Positions 21,664 to 30,503 of a DNA stretch of 64,000 bases are shown here, piece by piece; the stretch's first letter is position 1, and the number at the start of each line of letters is the position of its first letter. Below the pieces are notes generated by a model. That model was not told the origin of the DNA. It saw only the letters and a program-made list of their open reading frames with translations, and ran no database searches. Source of the stretch: Sulfitobacter delicatus (GTDB taxonomy: Bacteria; Pseudomonadota; Alphaproteobacteria; Rhodobacterales; Rhodobacteraceae); assembly GCF_900102535.1 (NCBI RefSeq), contig NZ_FNBP01000005.1, positions 1 through 64,000 of the forward strand. Direction: 5' to 3'. The translations under genes and the position numbers were made by a program.

Positions 21664-22242
21664 TTACACTCCTTGGGCGGTCAGCCCGATCAATGACAGC
21701 AGAAAGCCGAGGCCCAGCAAAACCCCAAGCGCCGCGCCCGCCAAGACGGCAGCGGCATGAAAAAGGCCCGGCAGGTTGAGGATTTCCGCCACGAAGTTGA
21801 GCAGTATCCATAGCCCCCAAAAGGTCACCACCAGCGATGCCAAGAGGGCCGCAGCCGGCAGTACGAGGGTCAGCACCAGCACCCCGATTTGCGCCACAAG
21901 ACGCAGACCTTGGAGCCAGACGACCGTGGCCAAGAGGGTCTCGGTCCGGCCCTGCCCACCCATCGCGCGTCCGACCCAATAGAGCGCATGGACGTAGAGC
22001 ACCATCAGCCCCGCCAGCAGAACAAAAAGCGCCAGCGGCATCTGGAAATAACCCGGCAACTCCATCGCCGGAGGGGCAAGCACGAAGCCACCCGAAATCA
22101 CAAGCGCGTTCAGCGCTGCGATCAAAGCAACACCGGTCCAGATGACGTCACGGCCCAGCGGCAACGCTGCGATCATCGCAGCAGCTGCCCGAGGGTCGCG
22201 CAGCGTGGTACGCACAAGCGGCATGAGAGACTGCGCAACCAT
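21664..22242 (-). CDS. YIP1-family membrane protein
   Basis: The 192-residue protein has five probable transmembrane helices (for example VALIAALNALVISGGFVLA, MPLALFVLLAGLMVLYVHA and the last two hydrophobic runs) and a short cytoplasmic N-terminus, fitting the YIP1/DUF1282 layout. It sits two bases after a second, shorter gene of similar design and three bases before sufS. No catalytic motif is visible. A role in Fe-S assembly is suggested only by operon position. Confidence 0.7.
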   Translation of the reverse strand: MVAQSLMPLVRTTLRDPRAAAAMIAALPLGRDVIWTGVALIAALNALVISGGFVLAPPAMELPGYFQMPLALFVLLAGLMVLYVHALYWVGRAMGGQGRTETLLATVVWLQGLRLVAQIGVLVLTLVLPAAALLASLVVTFWGLWILLNFVAEILNLPGLFHAAAVLAGAALGVLLGLGFLLSLIGLTAQGV

Positions 22243-22243
22243 C

Positions 22244-22726
22244 TTAGCCCCGCACCGCCGCCAAAAGGCCCGAAAGCCAGAACCAAAAGAAAACGCCCAG
22301 CCAGATCACGCCAACAATCTGCGCCTGCAGCCCCGGTCCGATGAAACCAAGCGCAAGGCCCATGAGCAGCAGCAACGGCGATGACGCCAGCAGCGACCAC
22401 ACCAAAGTGAGACGCACAGCATAGCCGCTTACCCGCTGCCCCGAGACGCGTGTAACGGCCCAGACCATCGCGGCGAAAACATAGAGCAGCAGCGGCATCA
22501 CGAAGATCCAGAAGAACGCGCTCCAGTATTGGCGGACCGAAAGCGGACCTTCTGGGTCAATATGCGCAGCGCGTGCCTGATAGGGCGAGAGCGCCACGAA
22601 GATCAGCAACCCCGCCATCAGCGCGAACATCAGCACGCGCACTTCGTTGCGCCCCTGCGAAAGCAGCCCCGACACCACTTTGCCGGGGCCACGATAGGTC
22701 GCAACGATATCGCTGGTGACAGCCAT
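22244..22726 (-). CDS. YIP1-like inner-membrane protein
   Basis: This 160-residue protein has four predicted membrane helices beginning near residue 30 (VLMFALMAGLLIFVAL) and ending with a tryptophan/phenylalanine-rich helix. Its start codon overlaps the sufD stop by one base, so it is co-translated with the suf genes. It resembles the next gene in organisation, and the two may form a pair. Its function is unknown. Confidence 0.65.
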   Translation of the reverse strand: MAVTSDIVATYRGPGKVVSGLLSQGRNEVRVLMFALMAGLLIFVALSPYQARAAHIDPEGPLSVRQYWSAFFWIFVMPLLLYVFAAMVWAVTRVSGQRVSGYAVRLTLVWSLLASSPLLLLMGLALGFIGPGLQAQIVGVIWLGVFFWFWLSGLLAAVRG

Positions 22727-24006
22727 CAGGCGCTACGACGCTCCAGCCAAGCGCTAAGGCGCCCGGTGATCTCTTCACGTAGACCTTCGGCCTCAATCTC
22801 CTCGACTGCTTCGGCGAGGAAGGCGAGCGTCAGCAGGTCAGTTGCCTCGGCGTGAGACACGCCGCGCGCGCGCAGGTAGAAGAGCGCCTCTTCGTCGATC
22901 GCACCGGAGGTGGAGCCATGCGAACAGGCCACATCATCGGCGTAAATCTCAAGCTCGGGCTTGGCGAGGAACTGGCTGTCGCCGTCCAAGAGAAGCGACT
23001 GGCTGATCTGATAGCCATCGGTCTTCTGAGCGCCTTCTTTCACAAGGATCTTACCCTGGAACACGCCGGTCGCGCCGTTACGCAGGACCTTCTTGAAGAC
23101 CTGACGGCTTTCGCAGTTGACCGCGTCATGGGTGATGAAGACCGTGTCGTCGTGGTGGAAATCGCCGTCCCCCACGCAAGCACCAGCGACATGGGCCGAA
23201 GCGTCATCGCCGGTCAACTCGATCACACACTCATTGCGTGTCATTGCGCCGTTCACGGTGACGGTGAAGCTTTTGAACAGCGACTCCGTTCCGAGACGGG
23301 TAAACACATGGGTCGCCGCGCGGCGTTCATGGTCGCGGCCCTGCGCGCGGACATGGTGAAAGCGCGCTGTGTCGGCCACGTCGACTTCCATGACGGTGTT
23401 GAAACGTGCCGCCGCCGGGCCGTTCTCCAGCAGCGTCACTTCGGCACCGGCATCAAGCTTCACCACATGGTGCAACATCGCATCAGAAGTCTCTGATTTA
23501 TGTTGATAAACCAAGTTGATCGGCTTGCTTGGCTTGCCGGTCACATGGATCAAAACACCATCCGTCGCAAAAGCCGTATTCAGCGCAGCAAGCGGGCGGA
23601 CGACCGGGCTTTGGCCTGCCTTCTCCAGCGTACCATAGAGGTCACGCGCCCAATGTAGATCGGTTGTGGCCGTGGCCAGCCGTTCGATGCTGACACCTTC
23701 GAGCGACAGATCGTCAGAGGCTTCGGCGTCAAACGCGCCGTCAACGAAAACGATGCGCAGACGCTCGGTGTCGTCAAACAAGGGCGCGTCGCCGTGGTCA
23801 AACACCGCTGCGGGCAGCGGTTCGGCCTGTGTCAGCGTGTCGGGGCGGGTGAATTTCCAGTATTCATCGCGCCGCTGCGGGAGGCCCATCGTGCGCAAAC
23901 GCGCCAGCGCGTCTTCGCGTGCCGCCTGCGCCCAGCCACCCTGCGGCATGCTTTGCCGCGCGATCATCGCCTCGGTCGGGGTTTCTTGCAGTTTCGCTTC
24001 GGCCAT
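22726..24006 (-). CDS. sufD: Fe-S scaffold subunit SufD
   Basis: The 426-residue subunit of the SufBC2D scaffold has an N-terminal helical region (YWKFTRPD), a central beta-helix, and the C-terminal signature EIYADDVACSHGSTSGAIDEE with the conserved histidine at the SufB-SufD interface. The start codon overlaps the sufC stop (TAATG). It forms a heterodimer with SufB and couples to SufC ATP hydrolysis. Confidence 0.95.
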   Translation of the reverse strand: MAEAKLQETPTEAMIARQSMPQGGWAQAAREDALARLRTMGLPQRRDEYWKFTRPDTLTQAEPLPAAVFDHGDAPLFDDTERLRIVFVDGAFDAEASDDLSLEGVSIERLATATTDLHWARDLYGTLEKAGQSPVVRPLAALNTAFATDGVLIHVTGKPSKPINLVYQHKSETSDAMLHHVVKLDAGAEVTLLENGPAAARFNTVMEVDVADTARFHHVRAQGRDHERRAATHVFTRLGTESLFKSFTVTVNGAMTRNECVIELTGDDASAHVAGACVGDGDFHHDDTVFITHDAVNCESRQVFKKVLRNGATGVFQGKILVKEGAQKTDGYQISQSLLLDGDSQFLAKPELEIYADDVACSHGSTSGAIDEEALFYLRARGVSHAEATDLLTLAFLAEAVEEIEAEGLREEITGRLSAWLERRSA

Positions 24007-24761
24007 TACGCCACCTCGGCGAGGATGTCGGCGTAACCGTTGTTTTCAACTTCGAGCGCCAGCTCAGGGCCGCCGGTCTTGATGATGCGGCCATCGGACA
24101 TGATGTGCACAACGTCGGGTTTGATGTGATCGAGCAGACGCTGGTAGTGGGTGATCACGAGGAAACCGCGGCCTTCGGTGCGCAGCGCGTTCACGCCTTC
24201 GGCAACTAGTTTCATCGCATCGACATCAAGGCCCGAGTCAGTCTCGTCCAAGATGCACATCTTTGGCTCAAGCATTGCCATCTGCAAGATTTCGTTGCGC
24301 TTTTTCTCACCGCCCGAAAAGCCCATGTTGACGGGACGCTTGAGCATATCAGCGTCGATCTTCAGATCCTTCGCTTTGGCGCGGATCACCTTGAGGAAGT
24401 CAGCCGCCGACATTTCCTCTTCGCCGCGCGCCTTGCGCTGTGCGTTCACCGCGGTGCGCAGGAAGGTCATGTTGCCGACGCCGGGGATTTCGACCGGATA
24501 CTGGAACGCCAAGAAAAGGCCCGCCGCAGCGCGCTCTTCGGGCTCCAGATCCAGCAGGTCTTCGCCTTCAAGCGTGGCGGAGCCGTCGGTGACCTCATAG
24601 CCGTCCTTGCCCGAGAGCACATAGCTCAGCGTGGACTTGCCCGAGCCGTTCGGCCCCATGATGGCGTGCACCTTGCCAGCTTCGACCTCCAGATCGACGC
24701 CTTTGAGGATCTGCTTGTCCTCTTCTTCCAGTTTCACGTGCAGGTTTTTGATGCTCAGCAT
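24006..24761 (-). CDS. sufC: Suf ATPase SufC
   Basis: The 251-residue ABC-type ATPase drives conformational change of the SufBD scaffold. Walker A GPNGSGKST, signature FSGGEKKRNEI and Walker B CILDETDSGLD are all intact, and the length matches the family. Unlike transporter ATPases it works in the cytosol. An 84-base gap separates it from the pyruvyltransferase gene upstream, the largest gap in the operon after iscR; a weak internal promoter is possible there. Confidence 0.97.
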   Translation of the reverse strand: MLSIKNLHVKLEEEDKQILKGVDLEVEAGKVHAIMGPNGSGKSTLSYVLSGKDGYEVTDGSATLEGEDLLDLEPEERAAAGLFLAFQYPVEIPGVGNMTFLRTAVNAQRKARGEEEMSAADFLKVIRAKAKDLKIDADMLKRPVNMGFSGGEKKRNEILQMAMLEPKMCILDETDSGLDVDAMKLVAEGVNALRTEGRGFLVITHYQRLLDHIKPDVVHIMSDGRIIKTGGPELALEVENNGYADILAEVA

Positions 24762-24845
24762 TTCGGTCTCCTTCTGGCGCCGGGTCGCGCCGCAATTGTC
24801 ATTATTTCAGTGTTTTATCAGGGACTTGCCCCTGCGTGTTAAAGT

Positions 24846-25652
24846 TCATGCCGCCCCCTGACGGGCGCATAGCGCGGCGGGAAAGGTTTCAACCAGCGCC
24901 GCGCGGCAAGCGTCGATGCCGTCCTGATAGATCGGCGCCGCGTCTGGTTTTGGGGCGTTAGCGATGTCGCCCAGAGCAATCGGTGCGCGCATGGAACGGC
25001 CCAGAGAGGCAGCGTAGTCGTGGAACTTGAGCCGTCCCTGCCCTTCAGGTGCGACCCAAGTATTCGCCACGCCGTAGGCATCTGCCGTGATCAACCCATG
25101 CAGGGAGGAGGCAAAGACATGGGCGCAGGAGGCGATGGCGGCGCAGACCTGCTCTGCTGGATCACGCGGGTCGATCAGAACATAGGCGCTGTCGGACGCC
25201 GCAAGCTCCAGCAACTCCGGGTCATCCGCCAGCGTGTGATGCGGCACGATGCCGATCTTATCGCTGCGCGGTGCATCGCTGGGCAACACCGCGTTCACCA
25301 GCAGCCCCGGATCACCAAAGACGTCAGTCTCGATCCCCAGCAGCGCCGCTGTCACCGGGCCGCGCAGCAGCGCAACCTCGACGTTCTTCAAAAACCCGCG
25401 CCCGCCCGGGGGCCGCAGCAAACCGCTGCCCCAGATCACAGGCTTGCCGCCGTCGCGCGGCGTGTCGAAATTGCGCCGCACGATCTGCAAAAGCGACCCA
25501 AGCGCAAAGACGTCAGCCTCATCCACGGACGCATGCACCACCCGCCGCCCCGAGACATGGCTCAGGATCAGCGGGCTCAGCGCATCGCCGAAGTTCGGCT
25601 GCGCCTTCCACCAATGCAGGCGGAGGGGGGTATGCGCCGCGTCAAGGCTCAT
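24846..25652 (-). CDS. polysaccharide pyruvyl transferase-family protein
   Basis: The 268-residue protein carries the PS_pyruv_trans pattern: NFGDALSPLI near the N-terminus, a mid-protein IGIVPHH strand, and SSLHGLITADAYGVANTW near the C-terminus. Family members transfer pyruvate (from PEP) to sugars of cell-surface polymers. Its ATG overlaps the sufB stop by one base, so it is embedded in the suf operon, between sufB and sufC. The sequence gives no reason for linking it to Fe-S assembly; conserved hitch-hiking is an alternative. Confidence 0.8.
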   Translation of the reverse strand: MSLDAAHTPLRLHWWKAQPNFGDALSPLILSHVSGRRVVHASVDEADVFALGSLLQIVRRNFDTPRDGGKPVIWGSGLLRPPGGRGFLKNVEVALLRGPVTAALLGIETDVFGDPGLLVNAVLPSDAPRSDKIGIVPHHTLADDPELLELAASDSAYVLIDPRDPAEQVCAAIASCAHVFASSLHGLITADAYGVANTWVAPEGQGRLKFHDYAASLGRSMRAPIALGDIANAPKPDAAPIYQDGIDACRAALVETFPAALCARQGAA

Positions 25653-27184
25653 TAGCCGACAGAGCCTTCGAGCGAAATCGCCACAAGCGCTTGTGCTTCC
25701 ATGGCAAATTCCATCGGCAGCGCCTGCAACACGTCCTTACAGAACCCGTTCACAACCAGCGCCACGGCCTCTTCCTCGTCCATGCCACGGGAGCGGCAGT
25801 AGAACATCTGGTCATCATCGACCTTTGAGGTCGTCGCCTCATGCTCAACCCGGCTCGAGTTGTTCTTGACCTCAATGTAAGGCACCGTATGCGCCCCGCA
25901 TTCCGAGCCGATCAACAGGCTGTCGCACTGGGTATAGTTGCGCGATTCCTTGGCTTTGGGGTGCATCGACACCAGACCGCGGTAGGTGTTCTGCGCCTTG
26001 CCCGCCGAGATCCCTTTGGAGACGATGCGCGACTTGGTGCGCTTGCCGAGGTGGATCATTTTGGTGCCGGTGTCGGCCTGCTGCATGTTGTTGGCGATGG
26101 CGATGGAGTAGAACTCGCCCTGGCTGTCGTCGCCGCGCAGGATGCAGGACGGGTATTTCCAAGTCACGGCAGAGCCGGTCTCGACCTGTGTCCACATCAC
26201 CTTGGCCCGGTCGCCCCGGCAATCGGCGCGTTTGGTCACAAAGTTATAGATGCCGCCCTTGCCGTTCTCATCACCGGGGTACCAGTTCTGAACGGTGGAG
26301 TATTTCACTTCGGCGTCTTCTTCGATGATGATCTCAACGACCGCCGCGTGCAGCTGGCTCTCGTCGCGCTGCGGTGCGGTGCAGCCTTCGAGGTAGCTGA
26401 CGTAAGAACCCTTGTCCGCGATGATCAGCGTCCGCTCGAACTGGCCGGTGTTTTCGGCGTTGATGCGGAAATAGGTCGATAGCTCCATCGGGCAGCGTAC
26501 ACCCGGCGGGACATAGACAAAGGACCCGTCGGAGAAGACGGCGGAGTTCAGCGTCGCATAGAAGTTATCCGACACCGGCACGACCGAGCCGAGGTACTTC
26601 TTCACCAGTTCGGGATGCTCGCGGATCGCCTCAGAAATCGAACAGAAAATGACGCCCGCCTTCTTCAACTCTTCCTGAAAGGTCGTGCCGACAGAGACGG
26701 AATCAAATACCGCATCGACGGCCACCTTGCGGCCCTCGGCGGGTGCATCCTCAGCCCCTTCGACGCCAGCCAAGATCATCTGCTCTTTCAGCGGAATGCC
26801 CAGTTTCTTGTAGGTATCCAAGAGCTTGGGGTCCACGTCATCAAGCGACTTGGGCTTTTCCGCCATGCTTTTCGGACGCGCATAGTAATACTGGTCCTGA
26901 AAATCGATCTCAGGATAGTCGACCATCGCCCAGTCGGGCTCTTTCTTGGTCAACCAACGGTCATAAGCCGCGAGGCGCCATTCGAGCATCCACTCCGGCT
27001 CTTCGTTCTTTTCCGAGATCAGACGCACGATGTCCGGCGTCAGCCCCTTGGGGGCATATTCCATCTCGATGTCCGTGGACCAGCCGTATTTGTACTTGCC
27101 GCCGACTTCGCGCACGGCGTCCACGGTCTCCTGATCGACGCCTTCCTTGACGCCATCTTTTTCATTCAGGGTCATATTATCCAA
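25652..27184 (-). CDS. sufB: Fe-S scaffold subunit SufB
   Basis: The 510-residue core scaffold protein is where [Fe-S] clusters are built. Family landmarks include the N-terminal [11 protein letters not shown], the beta-helix core with [21 protein letters not shown], and the C-terminal [20 protein letters not shown] with the conserved Cys/Glu cluster ligand region. The length is typical of long proteobacterial SufB. It lies 26 bases downstream of the desulfurase gene in the same operon. Confidence 0.97.
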   Translation of the reverse strand: MDNMTLNEKDGVKEGVDQETVDAVREVGGKYKYGWSTDIEMEYAPKGLTPDIVRLISEKNEEPEWMLEWRLAAYDRWLTKKEPDWAMVDYPEIDFQDQYYYARPKSMAEKPKSLDDVDPKLLDTYKKLGIPLKEQMILAGVEGAEDAPAEGRKVAVDAVFDSVSVGTTFQEELKKAGVIFCSISEAIREHPELVKKYLGSVVPVSDNFYATLNSAVFSDGSFVYVPPGVRCPMELSTYFRINAENTGQFERTLIIADKGSYVSYLEGCTAPQRDESQLHAAVVEIIIEEDAEVKYSTVQNWYPGDENGKGGIYNFVTKRADCRGDRAKVMWTQVETGSAVTWKYPSCILRGDDSQGEFYSIAIANNMQQADTGTKMIHLGKRTKSRIVSKGISAGKAQNTYRGLVSMHPKAKESRNYTQCDSLLIGSECGAHTVPYIEVKNNSSRVEHEATTSKVDDDQMFYCRSRGMDEEEAVALVVNGFCKDVLQALPMEFAMEAQALVAISLEGSVG

Positions 27185-27210
27185 GGTCTCGTTCCTTTCC
27201 GTGGGGGCGC

Positions 27211-28305
27211 TCAGGCGGCCCGCGTTTCGTGCTTTTTCATTTTTGCGGTCCAGCTTGACGCGAACCGCAAGACATCTTCCCGGGTGGTTTGCAGGCCCAG
27301 CGACACCCGGATCGCGCTGGCGGCCTGTGTTTCATCAAAGCCCATGGCGCGCAATACGGCACTGGCCCGGACCTTGCCGCTGGAACAGGCGGAGCCCGCC
27401 GAAATCGCAAAGCCTGCGAGGTCCATCTGCATCACTTGGGTCTCGCCCTTCCAACCGGGCGTGATGATGCAGGATGTGTTCGGCAGACGCGGCGCGGCTT
27501 TCCCTACAAAAATAGTCAGCTTTGTTGCATCCGCAAGGGCTGTTTCAAGCAAATCACGGTGTTCGGCGACTTCTTCCCACCGCCCCGCGGCCACATCCGC
27601 CGCCGCCGCTTCCGCCGCCGCGCCAAAGCCCGCGATGCCCGGGATGTTTTCGGTCCCAGAGCGCCGCCCCATCTCCTGCCCACCCCCGCGCAGCAGCGCT
27701 TGCACGTCGATGCCGCGCTTGACGATCAACGCGCCGATGCCCTTTGGCCCGCCCAGTTTATGGGCCGAGACGAGGATGAAATCCGCGCCCGATGTCGCCA
27801 TCTTGAACTTGGTCTTGCCAAGCGCCTGTACCGCGTCGACCAGAACGTAGGGCGAAGTCTTCATCGCCCAACATTGCTGCGCCAGTGGCATGGTCTGCTG
27901 CAAGACGCCGGTCTCGCTATTGGCGGCCTGAAGCGCCACCACATCAGCGCCCTGCGCTGCGGTCAGATCGCCGTCCCAGATGCCATTCGCGTCCACACCA
28001 AGCCGATCCGCCTGCCCCCATGACAAAACCGCGTCATGTTCCACGGCCGAGGTCACGACCCGCGCGCCAACAGAGGCCGCAAGTGCCGCCGCCTCGGTCG
28101 CCCCAGAAGTAAAGATCACATCCACTGGATCGCAGCCAACCAAAGCCGCCACCTGCCCCCGCGCCTTCTCCACCACGGCTTTCGCCGCACGGCCCTCGCC
28201 ATGGACCGAAGACGGATTGCCCGGCAGGTCCAGCGCCGCGATCATCGCCTCGCGGGCCTCGGCCCGCAGCGGCGTGGTGGCATTATGATCGAGATAGGTT
28301 CTCAC
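27211..28305 (-). CDS. cysteine desulfurase (IscS/NifS-like)
   Basis: The 364-residue group I-type PLP desulfurase shows the N-terminal [11 protein letters not shown], the PLP lysine Lys183 in [10 protein letters not shown], and the flexible catalytic loop [11 protein letters not shown] with Cys307. Its start overlaps the iscR stop by four bases. The operon therefore encodes two different cysteine desulfurases, this one and SufS. In Rhodobacteraceae this gene sits directly after iscR, where it is usually named iscS or nifS. It is somewhat shorter than E. coli IscS (404) but the active-site elements are intact. Confidence 0.93.
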   Translation of the reverse strand: MRTYLDHNATTPLRAEAREAMIAALDLPGNPSSVHGEGRAAKAVVEKARGQVAALVGCDPVDVIFTSGATEAAALAASVGARVVTSAVEHDAVLSWGQADRLGVDANGIWDGDLTAAQGADVVALQAANSETGVLQQTMPLAQQCWAMKTSPYVLVDAVQALGKTKFKMATSGADFILVSAHKLGGPKGIGALIVKRGIDVQALLRGGGQEMGRRSGTENIPGIAGFGAAAEAAAADVAAGRWEEVAEHRDLLETALADATKLTIFVGKAAPRLPNTSCIITPGWKGETQVMQMDLAGFAISAGSACSSGKVRASAVLRAMGFDETQAASAIRVSLGLQTTREDVLRFASSWTAKMKKHETRAA

Positions 28306-28763
28306 GTCTCATCCACCACGGCAAAGAGGTTCGGCACCGCCGGACACGGGGCCAATTCGTTCTGCACCACATCCGACAGGCGCGTCTGGTGCAGGAAGAC
28401 ATAGACATGCGCGCTCAAGCCTTGCCAAAGCCGGTTGGTCAGCGATTGCGCACGGCTGCCCGAGAGGCCGCCAGAAGCGCCCGCGCCCTTGTGCATCGCG
28501 TCCACGGTTTCATCGACCGCCGCCAGCACATCGACCACGCGAATGTCGGTCGCTGGGCGTGCCAGACGGTAGCCGCCGCCCGGGCCGCGTACAGAAGTGA
28601 CCAGCTCGGCGCGGCGCAGTTTGACAAAGAGTTGCTCAAGATAGGGCAAGGACACCGACTGCCGCTCGGCAATGTCGCCCAGCGAAACCAGCGCGCCTTC
28701 GGGTTGCAAAGCAATATCGGCCAAAGCGACCATGGCATAGCGCCCTTTGGTTGACAGCTTCAT
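28302..28763 (-). CDS. iscR: IscR-type Rrf2 regulator with a single cysteine
   Basis: The 153-residue protein starts at MKLSTKGRYAMVALAD; I preferred this ATG, preceded by a GGGGTAGGA stretch, to an upstream GTG. The N-terminal winged helix (LPYLEQLFVKLRRAELV, GPGGGYRLA) is typical of Rrf2/IscR. The usual three-cysteine cluster motif in the C-terminal half is absent: that region reads HKGAGASGGLSGSRAQS, and the only cysteine in the protein is in LAPCPAVPN near the end. Single-cysteine IscR proteins that still bind Fe-S and repress the isc/suf operon are known in Rhodobacter sphaeroides. It is the first gene of the operon and probably autoregulatory. Confidence 0.92.
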   Translation of the reverse strand: MKLSTKGRYAMVALADIALQPEGALVSLGDIAERQSVSLPYLEQLFVKLRRAELVTSVRGPGGGYRLARPATDIRVVDVLAAVDETVDAMHKGAGASGGLSGSRAQSLTNRLWQGLSAHVYVFLHQTRLSDVVQNELAPCPAVPNLFAVVDET

Positions 28764-28859
28764 CGTCCTACCCCTCACTCCCGCGCCATTTGATTGACGC
28801 GGGCGGCTTAAATGCCTAAGTCCAAAGACTGATCCACGCGAAACGGCGCGGAACCAGAT

Positions 28860-28874
28860 TTAGAACCGTTCTAA
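28860..28874. promoter_or_regulatory. iron-responsive palindrome upstream of iscR
   Basis: TTAGAACCGTTCTAA is a perfect 7-1-7 inverted repeat lying about 97 bases upstream of iscR and 63 bases upstream of the divergent hydrolase gene. It resembles the iron-rhodo-box type palindromes predicted upstream of Fe-regulated genes in Rhodobacterales. A CTTA/TAAG pair at 28807-28820 lies closer to iscR. IscR binding is inference. Confidence 0.65.
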
Positions 28875-28936
28875 GGTGGCCTAGCGAATTCGTCAACTAT
28901 TCGCGGCGACCTTTGAACCCCCAGACAGGGACACCC

Positions 28937-29590
28937 ATGCCCGAGGTTATTTTTCCCGGACCAGAAGGCCGCCTTGAAGGCCGCTACCACCCCCAAAAAG
29001 AACGCGACGCCCCGATTGCCATCGTGCTGCATCCGCACCCGCAGTTCGGCGGGACGATGAACCACAAGGTCGTCTATAACCTGCACTATGCGTTCTACAA
29101 CATGGGTTTCACCGTGTTGCGCTTTAACTTCCGCGGCGTGGGCCGCAGCCAAGGTGAATACGACCAAGGCATCGGCGAATTGTCGGATGCGGCCTCCGCA
29201 TTGGATTACTTGCAGTCGATGAACAACAACTCCAAGCATTGCTGGGTTGCGGGTTTCTCCTTCGGCGCTTGGATCGGTATGCAGTTGCTCATGCGCCGGC
29301 CCGAGATCACCGGCTTTATCTCGGTCAGCCCGCCCGCGAATATGTACGACTTTTCCTTCCTCGCGCCCTGCCCGGCTTCCGGCCTTGTGATCAACGGCAC
29401 CGCCGACCGTGTGGCGCCGCCTGCTGACACCACCAATTTGGTCAGCAAGCTGCACGAGCAGAAGGGCATTACGATCACCCATAAGGAAGTCGAAGGCGCA
29501 GGCCACTTCTTTGAAGAGCCGCATATGGACACGCTGATCACCTCGACCAGCGACTATGTGAAACGCCGTCTGACGGAATCCACGCGCTAA
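28937..29590 (+). CDS. alpha/beta hydrolase
   Basis: The 217-residue protein starts at MPEVIFPGPEGRLEG, with AGGGAC about six bases before the ATG. The nucleophile elbow GFSFG, the oxyanion-side HPHPQFGGTMNHK, and a late catalytic histidine in EGAGHFFEEPH are visible. Members of this small family are often called dienelactone-hydrolase-like or acyl-transfer hydrolases; the substrate is unknown. It is transcribed divergently from iscR, and its stop overlaps the next start (TAATG), forming a three-gene unit with the small protein and the HD protein. Confidence 0.88.
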   Translation: MPEVIFPGPEGRLEGRYHPQKERDAPIAIVLHPHPQFGGTMNHKVVYNLHYAFYNMGFTVLRFNFRGVGRSQGEYDQGIGELSDAASALDYLQSMNNNSKHCWVAGFSFGAWIGMQLLMRRPEITGFISVSPPANMYDFSFLAPCPASGLVINGTADRVAPPADTTNLVSKLHEQKGITITHKEVEGAGHFFEEPHMDTLITSTSDYVKRRLTESTR

Positions 29591-29826
29591 TGGCGGATCA
29601 GGTTGTTCTCGAACTGGCCAACAAGCTGGCCGAAGACTGTCTCGCCGTTCAGGCCGAGATCGGGGATGACCGCCTGTTTATGGAAGTCGGCGAGGTGCTC
29701 GGCACCTCGTCACAAACCCTCGAAGAAGCCTTTCTAACGGCTGTGCGCACGCGCATGGCCAATGACAAGGCGCGCGCGTTTTTGGCGCGCAAGATCCGCG
29801 ACCACCGCGCCAAGGCTGGCGCATGA
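29590..29826 (+). CDS. small conserved hypothetical protein
   Basis: The 78-residue helical, charged protein (ELANKLAEDCLAVQAEIGDDRLFMEV) has no membrane segment. Its ATG overlaps the hydrolase stop by one base and its own stop overlaps the HD gene start by four bases, so it is clearly translated as part of this operon. I do not recognise a domain. Confidence 0.75.
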   Translation: MADQVVLELANKLAEDCLAVQAEIGDDRLFMEVGEVLGTSSQTLEEAFLTAVRTRMANDKARAFLARKIRDHRAKAGA

Positions 29827-30407
29827 CGGCACGGCTCGACCAGCAGATCGCCTTTTTGAATGAGGCCGATAAGCTGAAATCGATCCTGCGCGGCACGACG
29901 CTCTGCGATGCCAGCCGCGCCGAAAATTCCGCTGAACATTCGTGGCATCTGACGCTCTATGCACTGGTGCTGGCCGATCAGGCTGGGCCGGAAGTCGACA
30001 TTAATCGCGTGATCAAAATGCTGATCCTGCACGATTTGGTTGAGATCGATGCGGGCGACAATCCAATTTTTGGCGACTATGACGCCGCGGATATGGAAGC
30101 TCAGGAACAGATCGCCGCTGACCGTATCTTTGGCCTGCTGCCCGCGGACCTCCGTGACGAGTTGCGTGGCATCTGGGAAGAGTTCGAGGCGGCCGAAAGC
30201 CCTTCGGCCCGTTTCGCCAAATCGCTGGACCGCTTTCAGCCGCCGATGCAGAACCTCGCGTCGGGCGGCGGCAGCTGGACCGACTACAACGTTTCCGAAG
30301 CGCAGATCGAAGAGAAGGTCGGCCGCAAGATCGCCATCGGTGCTCCGGCCCTTTGGACCTATGCCCGCGCCCGGATTAGCGCCTTTTTCGCCGGGGTCGG
30401 CGCCTAA
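29823..30407 (+). CDS. HD-domain phosphohydrolase (YfbR/HDDC2-like)
   Basis: The 194-residue protein contains the metal-binding HD pattern: His in ENSAEHSWH, the HD doublet in MLILHDLVEIDAGD, and a later Asp in SLDRFQP. This is the arrangement of YfbR/HDDC2 5'-deoxynucleotidases, which act on dNMPs. The true substrate cannot be read from the sequence. It is the last gene of the hydrolase operon, ending 96 bases before icd. Confidence 0.85.
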   Translation: MTARLDQQIAFLNEADKLKSILRGTTLCDASRAENSAEHSWHLTLYALVLADQAGPEVDINRVIKMLILHDLVEIDAGDNPIFGDYDAADMEAQEQIAADRIFGLLPADLRDELRGIWEEFEAAESPSARFAKSLDRFQPPMQNLASGGGSWTDYNVSEAQIEEKVGRKIAIGAPALWTYARARISAFFAGVGA

Positions 30408-30421
30408 GCGCGACTTTCGGC

Positions 30422-30433
30422 ATACCATGGTAT
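30422..30433. promoter_or_regulatory. palindrome ATACCATGGTAT upstream of icd
   Basis: This perfect 12-base palindrome lies in the HD-gene/icd intergenic region, 70 bases before the icd start. It may be an operator for an unidentified regulator; no known consensus is claimed. Confidence 0.4.
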
Positions 30434-30444
30434 ACGATCTTTCC

Positions 30445-30467
30445 CTTTAGCCCCAAATAGGCTAAAG
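30445..30467 (+). promoter_or_regulatory. hairpin in icd 5' leader
   Basis: CTTTAGCC (30445-30452), a seven-base loop, then GGCTAAAG (30460-30467). It sits 36 bases before the icd ATG. Without a following T-run it is a poor terminator for the upstream operon and may instead be a leader structure. Confidence 0.45.
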
Positions 30468-30503
30468 CCCGGCCAAACGCAGCCTCAGCCAAAGGACCTC
30501 GCC

